DNA from: Gemmatimonadota bacterium
Lineage (GTDB): Bacteria; Gemmatimonadota; Gemmatimonadetes; Gemmatimonadales; GWC2-71-9
Reading direction: 5' to 3'
Assembly: GCA_016209985.1 (NCBI GenBank)
Contig: JACQVB010000226.1
Span: forward strand, 1-61,215
Length of the DNA: 61,215 nucleotides
Position numbers and translations under genes: made by a program. This document shows positions 57,597-61,215 of this stretch, piece by piece (position 1 is the first letter of the stretch; every line of letters starts with the position of its first letter). The notes beneath the pieces are model-generated. The model was not told where the DNA came from and searched no databases. It saw only the letters and a program-made list of their open reading frames with translations.

Positions 57597-57950
57597 ATGC
57601 CACGAGTCAAGAGCAACGTCGCCGGCCACAAGCGCAAGAAGAAGATCATGAAGCTGGCCAAGGGTGCGCGCGGTGGCCGTAGCAAGCTGTTCAAGGCGGC
57701 CAAAGAAACGGTCGAGCGCGCCTGGCGCTATGGCTATCGGGACCGCCGCAAGAAGAAGGCGGAGTTCCGGCAGCTTTGGATCGTCCGCATCAACGCGGCC
57801 GCGCGGTTGCATGACCTGTCGTATAACCGGTTCATGTCCGGGCTCAAGGCCGCAGGTGTGGAGATCAACCGCAAACAGCTTGCCGACCTGGCCGTGCGCG
57901 ATCCGGTGGCGTTCGGGGAGCTCGCGGAGGTCGCGAAGAAGACACCGTAG
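57597..57950 (+). CDS. rplT: 50S ribosomal protein L20
   Basis: 117 residues: [60 protein letters not shown] and [20 protein letters not shown]. Early 50S assembly protein and, in many bacteria, repressor of this operon through leader RNA binding. A GGAG Shine-Dalgarno sits just before ATG 57597. The stop TAG overlaps the pheS GTG (TAGTG). Confidence 0.98.
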   Translation: MPRVKSNVAGHKRKKKIMKLAKGARGGRSKLFKAAKETVERAWRYGYRDRRKKKAEFRQLWIVRINAAARLHDLSYNRFMSGLKAAGVEINRKQLADLAVRDPVAFGELAEVAKKTP

Positions 57951-58975
57951 TGCCCGGCGCCTCCCTCCAGAATCAGCTCGAGGAGATCGCGTCGGCCGCG
58001 GCGGCAATCGCAACGGCTCCCGCTGCTCGTCTGGCCGAGCTCAAGGTCGAGCTCCTGGGCCGCAAAGCGGGGCGCCTCACCGAAGTCCTGCGGGGACTGC
58101 CCGCGCTTGATCCCGCCGAGCGGCGCGAAGTTGGCGCCCGCGCCAATCAGATCAAGCAGGATATCGAGACCGCCATCGAGCGGCGCGAGCGGCAGCTGGC
58201 CCAGGAAGCCGTGCGCGCCGTCACGATGGACGGCACCATGCCGGCTCGAGCCGTCTGGCGTGGCGCGCTGCATCCGGTGACCCAGGTCATCGATGAGATT
58301 TGCGAGATCTTCCGCGAGATCGGCTTCACCCGAATCACCGGCCCGGAAGTCGAGACCGAGGAATACAACTTCACCAAGCTCAACATCCCCCTCGATCACC
58401 CCGCGGCGGACGCCCACGACACCTTCTATCTCTCGCCCGGTGTCCTGTTGCGAACCCATACCTCGCCGATGCAGGCGCGCACCATGGAACGCTACCCGCC
58501 GCCGATCCGCGTGCTGGTCCCCGGTCTCGCGTACCGGCGAGATCCCTTCGACCCGTCCCATTCCCCCGCGTTCGAGCAGATCGAAGGTCTCGCGGTGGAC
58601 GAAGGAATCAGTTTCGTCGATTTCAAGGCGGCCATCGACTTCTTCGTGAAACGGTTCTTCGCTCCCGACACCGCCGTGCGTTTCCGGCCGTCCTACTTCC
58701 CATTTGTGGAGCCCGGGGCGGAAGTCGACATCCAATGCCAGGTGTGCAAGGGCAGTGGGTGCAGCACCTGCAAACGCACCGGCTTTCTCGAAATCATGGG
58801 TGCCGGTATGGTGCACCCGGCGGTGTTCGAGCGCTGCGACCTCGACTCCGAGCGCTACACCGGCTACGCCTTCGGCATGGGCCCGGCGCGGATTGCGATG
58901 CTGCGCTACGGCATTCCGGACATGCGGCTGCTGTTTCAGGGGGACATGCGGTTTCTGGGGCAATTCGTCGAATGA
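57950..58975 (+). CDS. pheS: Phenylalanine-tRNA ligase alpha subunit
   Basis: 341 residues; charges tRNA-Phe with PheT as an alpha2beta2 complex. The N-terminal coiled coil (AELKVELLGRKAGRLTEVLR) binds tRNA. Class II motifs: HPVTQVIDEICEIFREIGFT (motif 1), YRRDPFDPSHSPAFEQIEGL (motif 2) and GYAFGMGPARIAMLRYGIPD (motif 3). A CxxC-x4-CxxC knuckle (CQVCKGSGCSTCKRTG) is the bacterial-type insert. Start GTG 57950, overlapping rplT by one base. Confidence 0.97.
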   Translation: MPGASLQNQLEEIASAAAAIATAPAARLAELKVELLGRKAGRLTEVLRGLPALDPAERREVGARANQIKQDIETAIERRERQLAQEAVRAVTMDGTMPARAVWRGALHPVTQVIDEICEIFREIGFTRITGPEVETEEYNFTKLNIPLDHPAADAHDTFYLSPGVLLRTHTSPMQARTMERYPPPIRVLVPGLAYRRDPFDPSHSPAFEQIEGLAVDEGISFVDFKAAIDFFVKRFFAPDTAVRFRPSYFPFVEPGAEVDIQCQVCKGSGCSTCKRTGFLEIMGAGMVHPAVFERCDLDSERYTGYAFGMGPARIAMLRYGIPDMRLLFQGDMRFLGQFVE

Positions 58976-58977
58976 GA

Positions 58978-59120
58978 CCTCACCCCTGTCCCCTCTCCCT
59001 GTGGGAGAGGGGGACGGAAGAGCGCCCATGGAAGTGCTGAGGGCTTTCCCCGGGGCTTTCAAGCGTTCACGTCACGCTGGCGTTTCCTTCTCCCGTAAGG
59101 GAGAGGGGACAGGGGTGAGG
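58978..59120. repeat. Inverted pair of family D repeats between pheS and pheT
   Basis: CCTCACCCCTGTCCCC (58978-58993) is exactly inverted at 59105-59120. Each side carries a CCCTCTCCC or TTCTCCC-GTAA-GGGAGAG mini-hairpin. About 70 unique bases lie between. The right end supplies GGGGTGAGGGG immediately before the pheT ATG. It separates two genes that are normally adjacent. Confidence 0.85.
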
Positions 59121-59122
59121 GG

Positions 59123-61215
59123 ATGAACATCTCCCTCAACTGGCTCTCCGCCATGCTCGGCCGGTCCCTCGACCCGGCCGATACCGCGTACCGTCTCACG
59201 ATGCTCGGCGCCGCGGTGGACGCGGTCGAGCCGCTCCACCAGGACCTGGGCGATGTCATCGTGGCCCAGGTGGAGAGCGTCGGGAAGCACCCCAACGCGG
59301 ATCGCCTGTCGCTCTGCCTGGTGAACGACGGCAAGAATGTGGTGGAGGTCGTCTGCGGCGCACCCAACGTGACGGCGGGCAAGAAATATCCGTACGCGCC
59401 GGTCGGCTCCGTTCTTCCCGGCGGTCTCAAGCTCGAGGCGCGCAAGATCCGCGGCGTCTCCTCCAATGGAATGCTCTGCTCCGCCAAGGAGCTGGGCCTC
59501 GGCGCCGACCATTCCGGCATCCTCGAATTGAACACCGACGCCGCGCCGGGAACCCCGTTTGTGAAAGCGGTGCCGGTAGCAGATCATCGGTTGGTCCTGG
59601 ACGTGACGGCCAACCGGCCGGATCTGCTTTGCCACAAGGGAGTCGCCCGGGAATTGGCCGTGCTGGACGGCGGAATGGTCCGCCTGGTCCCGATTCCCGG
59701 CGACGGGCACGCCGCCGAACCCGCTCGGGTGGGCGCTCGAGGCACGGTCGATGGAGTCGAGATCCTCATCGAGGACGTGGACGGATGCCCCCGCTATGCC
59801 GCGGCCGTGATCCGCGGCGTGCACGTGGGTCCCTCACCGGAGTGGCTGCAGGCCCCGCTCCGAAGCGTGGGTGCCGGGCCCATCAACAATGTGGTGGACG
59901 CCACCAACTTCATCCTCCACGAGCTCAATCAGCCGCTTCACGCGTTCGATCTTCGAAAACTGGCGGGGCAAAAGATCATCGTGCGCCGCGCCCGCGCCGG
60001 GGAGAACATCACGACACTCGATGGGACGGCGCGAACGCTGACGACTGAGATGACCGCTATCTGCGATGCCGACCGTCCCGTAGCGGTGGCCGGCGTCATG
60101 GGTGGCGCCGATTCCGAGGTCTCTCCCGATACGGTTGACATCGTGCTGGAGTGCGCCCACTTCAATCCCAAGCGCATCCGGGCCACCCGGACCGCGCTCA
60201 AGCTGAGTACGGAGGCGTCCTACCGGTTCGAGCGGGGGATCGACCTCCAGGCGCTGCCGTTCGCGCTGCGCCGCGCCGTGAGCCTCATCGTCGCTACCGC
60301 TGGTGGACGCGCCACCGGGGCCACCGATCTCTATCCCTCTCCCACCCAGGAGCCGCTGATTTTCCTCCGTCCCGAGCGCGTTCAGCATCTGCTCGGAACA
60401 GCGGTCCCGCGAGCGGAGATCGAGCGCTATCTCACCAGCGTCGGCTTTACGGTGGCGCCTCGGGAAGAGCGGCTGGCCGTCCAGGTGCCTGGCTGGCGGC
60501 CCGATGTGACCCGCGAAGTGGATCTCATCGAGGAAGTCGCCCGGCTCAAGGGGTACGGTGCTTTCCCGGTCGAGCTGGGCGCCTTCCGGCCGAGCACGGT
60601 TCCCGACGACCCGGTAGAAGACCTGAAGGCGCGGCTTCGTCGGGTGTTTTGCGCGCTGGGACTGCACGAAGCCCGATCCTACCCTCTGGGCCGAGCGGGT
60701 GACGAGAGCGCGGTCGCACTCGCCAATCCGCTCTCGGCGGATGACGCCTATCTCCGCTCGGATCTGATCGCCGGATTGACCCGGGCTGCGGAACACAACT
60801 GGTCGGTCCGCGAGCGGAATATTCGACTGTTCGAGGTTGGTGCGGTCTTCCGCCGGCTGGGCCGAGCCCCGGGCGCCACGCCGAAAGACGGAAGACCGGA
60901 CGAGCAACTGCATCTCGCGGCCGTGATCAGCGGAGCGCGAGTGCCACCGCATTGGTCCACGGCCGGAAAGTCCCCCGATGCCGATCTGTGGGACCTCAAG
61001 CATCTGCTTGAAGAAGCAGTGCGGATCGGACGGCCGGGCTCCATGGTTTCGCCCGAGGGTGTGGGCTGGGTGATCCGTGACGCCTCGGGGGAAACTCGCG
61101 GGTGGGCGCGGCAACTCGAAGCAGACCGGCCGGCATGGGCTGCTCCCTTATTCGGGCTGGAAGTCGAGCTTGCGGGTACCGTCTCCCTCTCCCGTAAGGA
61201 GCCTGCCCTGAGCGC
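59123..61215 (+). CDS. pheT: Phenylalanine-tRNA ligase beta subunit, C-terminus beyond window
   Basis: 697 codons in the window of an ~800-residue protein. MNISLNWLSAMLGRSLDPAD and the tRNA-binding (EMAP/OB) domain VIVAQVESVGKHPNADRLSL, then GVSSNGMLCSAKELGLGADH; the B3/B4 editing domain (NNVVDATNFILHELNQPLHA, STEASYRFERGIDLQALPFA); B5 and the catalytic-like core (VPGWRPDVTREVDLIEEVAR, LRSDLIAGLTRAAEHNWSVR). It needs PheS for activity and edits Tyr-tRNA-Phe. The last residues seen (VSLSRKEPALS) are encoded by a family D repeat. ATG 59123 follows the repeat-borne purine stretch. Confidence 0.97.
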   Translation, partial: MNISLNWLSAMLGRSLDPADTAYRLTMLGAAVDAVEPLHQDLGDVIVAQVESVGKHPNADRLSLCLVNDGKNVVEVVCGAPNVTAGKKYPYAPVGSVLPGGLKLEARKIRGVSSNGMLCSAKELGLGADHSGILELNTDAAPGTPFVKAVPVADHRLVLDVTANRPDLLCHKGVARELAVLDGGMVRLVPIPGDGHAAEPARVGARGTVDGVEILIEDVDGCPRYAAAVIRGVHVGPSPEWLQAPLRSVGAGPINNVVDATNFILHELNQPLHAFDLRKLAGQKIIVRRARAGENITTLDGTARTLTTEMTAICDADRPVAVAGVMGGADSEVSPDTVDIVLECAHFNPKRIRATRTALKLSTEASYRFERGIDLQALPFALRRAVSLIVATAGGRATGATDLYPSPTQEPLIFLRPERVQHLLGTAVPRAEIERYLTSVGFTVAPREERLAVQVPGWRPDVTREVDLIEEVARLKGYGAFPVELGAFRPSTVPDDPVEDLKARLRRVFCALGLHEARSYPLGRAGDESAVALANPLSADDAYLRSDLIAGLTRAAEHNWSVRERNIRLFEVGAVFRRLGRAPGATPKDGRPDEQLHLAAVISGARVPPHWSTAGKSPDADLWDLKHLLEEAVRIGRPGSMVSPEGVGWVIRDASGETRGWARQLEADRPAWAAPLFGLEVELAGTVSLSRKEPALS
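61181..61215 (+). repeat. Family D repeat in frame inside pheT, cut by the window edge
   Basis: GTCTCCCTCTCCCGTAAGG and GCCTGCCCTGAGCGC match the composite family D copies at 20.75 and 51.73 kb in the same order. The pheT frame is open through the visible part, so it is probably another in-frame insertion, near the FDX-ACB region. Confidence 0.7.

Overview
This 61 kb window is GC-rich bacterial chromosome. Densely packed genes often overlap by 4 bases (ATGA or GTGA), GTG and TTG starts are common, and an SLBB-type polysaccharide export protein and a Wzi-like outer-membrane protein point to a Gram-negative envelope. The overall style fits Gemmatimonadota or a similar soil lineage. That is an inference from gene content and style, since no rRNA or marker phylogeny could be run. 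No transposase, integrase, phage gene or CRISPR array was found.

Left third, minus strand (1-20837): an exopolysaccharide/O-antigen operon. In transcription order it holds a GT4-like glycosyltransferase, a coupled 86-aa orphan, a Wzx-type flippase, then glycosyltransferases interleaved with two FkbM and three other class I methyltransferases, an O-antigen ligase/polymerase, two more glycosyltransferases, and the SLBB export protein that runs off the left edge. A divergent pair follows on the plus strand: a WecA/TagO-type initiating phosphoglycosyltransferase with an unusual C-terminal extension, and one more glycosyltransferase. Together they would start a glycan on undecaprenyl phosphate, extend and methylate it, flip it, polymerise or ligate it, and export it.

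Middle: a DUF2279 protein, two tRNAs (CAU and Val-CAC) ending in a clear terminator, a small DUF2283-like gene with its own promoter, an orphan, an amidase-signature hydrolase, a Wzi-like outer-membrane protein and a Rhizobium-type asparaginase. Then come housekeeping genes: obg, dprA, hemW, hrcA, dnaJ, HIT. From 35.9 to 42.1 kb lies a tightly coupled six-gene cassette (nucleotidyltransferase fold, radical SAM, methyltransferase, nucleoside phosphorylase, GT-A glycosyltransferase, sulfotransferase) whose product I cannot assign.

Right third, plus strand: rpsU with a good promoter, mutS2-dnaG-zinc ribbon protein-recJ, rsmD-coaD-pta, a complete partner-switching set (STAS antagonist, HATPase kinase, GAF-PP2C phosphatase), rsmA, a DnaQ-like exonuclease, a metallo-beta-lactamase-fold protein, and infC-rpmI-rplT-pheS-pheT, with pheT cut by the right edge.

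The most striking layer runs across all of this: inverted pairs of short, imperfectly tandem 7-8-base motifs. The unit differs from site to site, but the architecture is the same. They sit at uncoupled operon joints, at gene ends, between the two tRNAs, and in frame inside coding sequence (rsmA, mutS2, two glycosyltransferases). One pair brackets a four-helix-bundle (23S rRNA intervening-sequence type) gene, and its arm sequence recurs almost unchanged as a 32-bp perfect inverted repeat inside rsmA 48 kb away.
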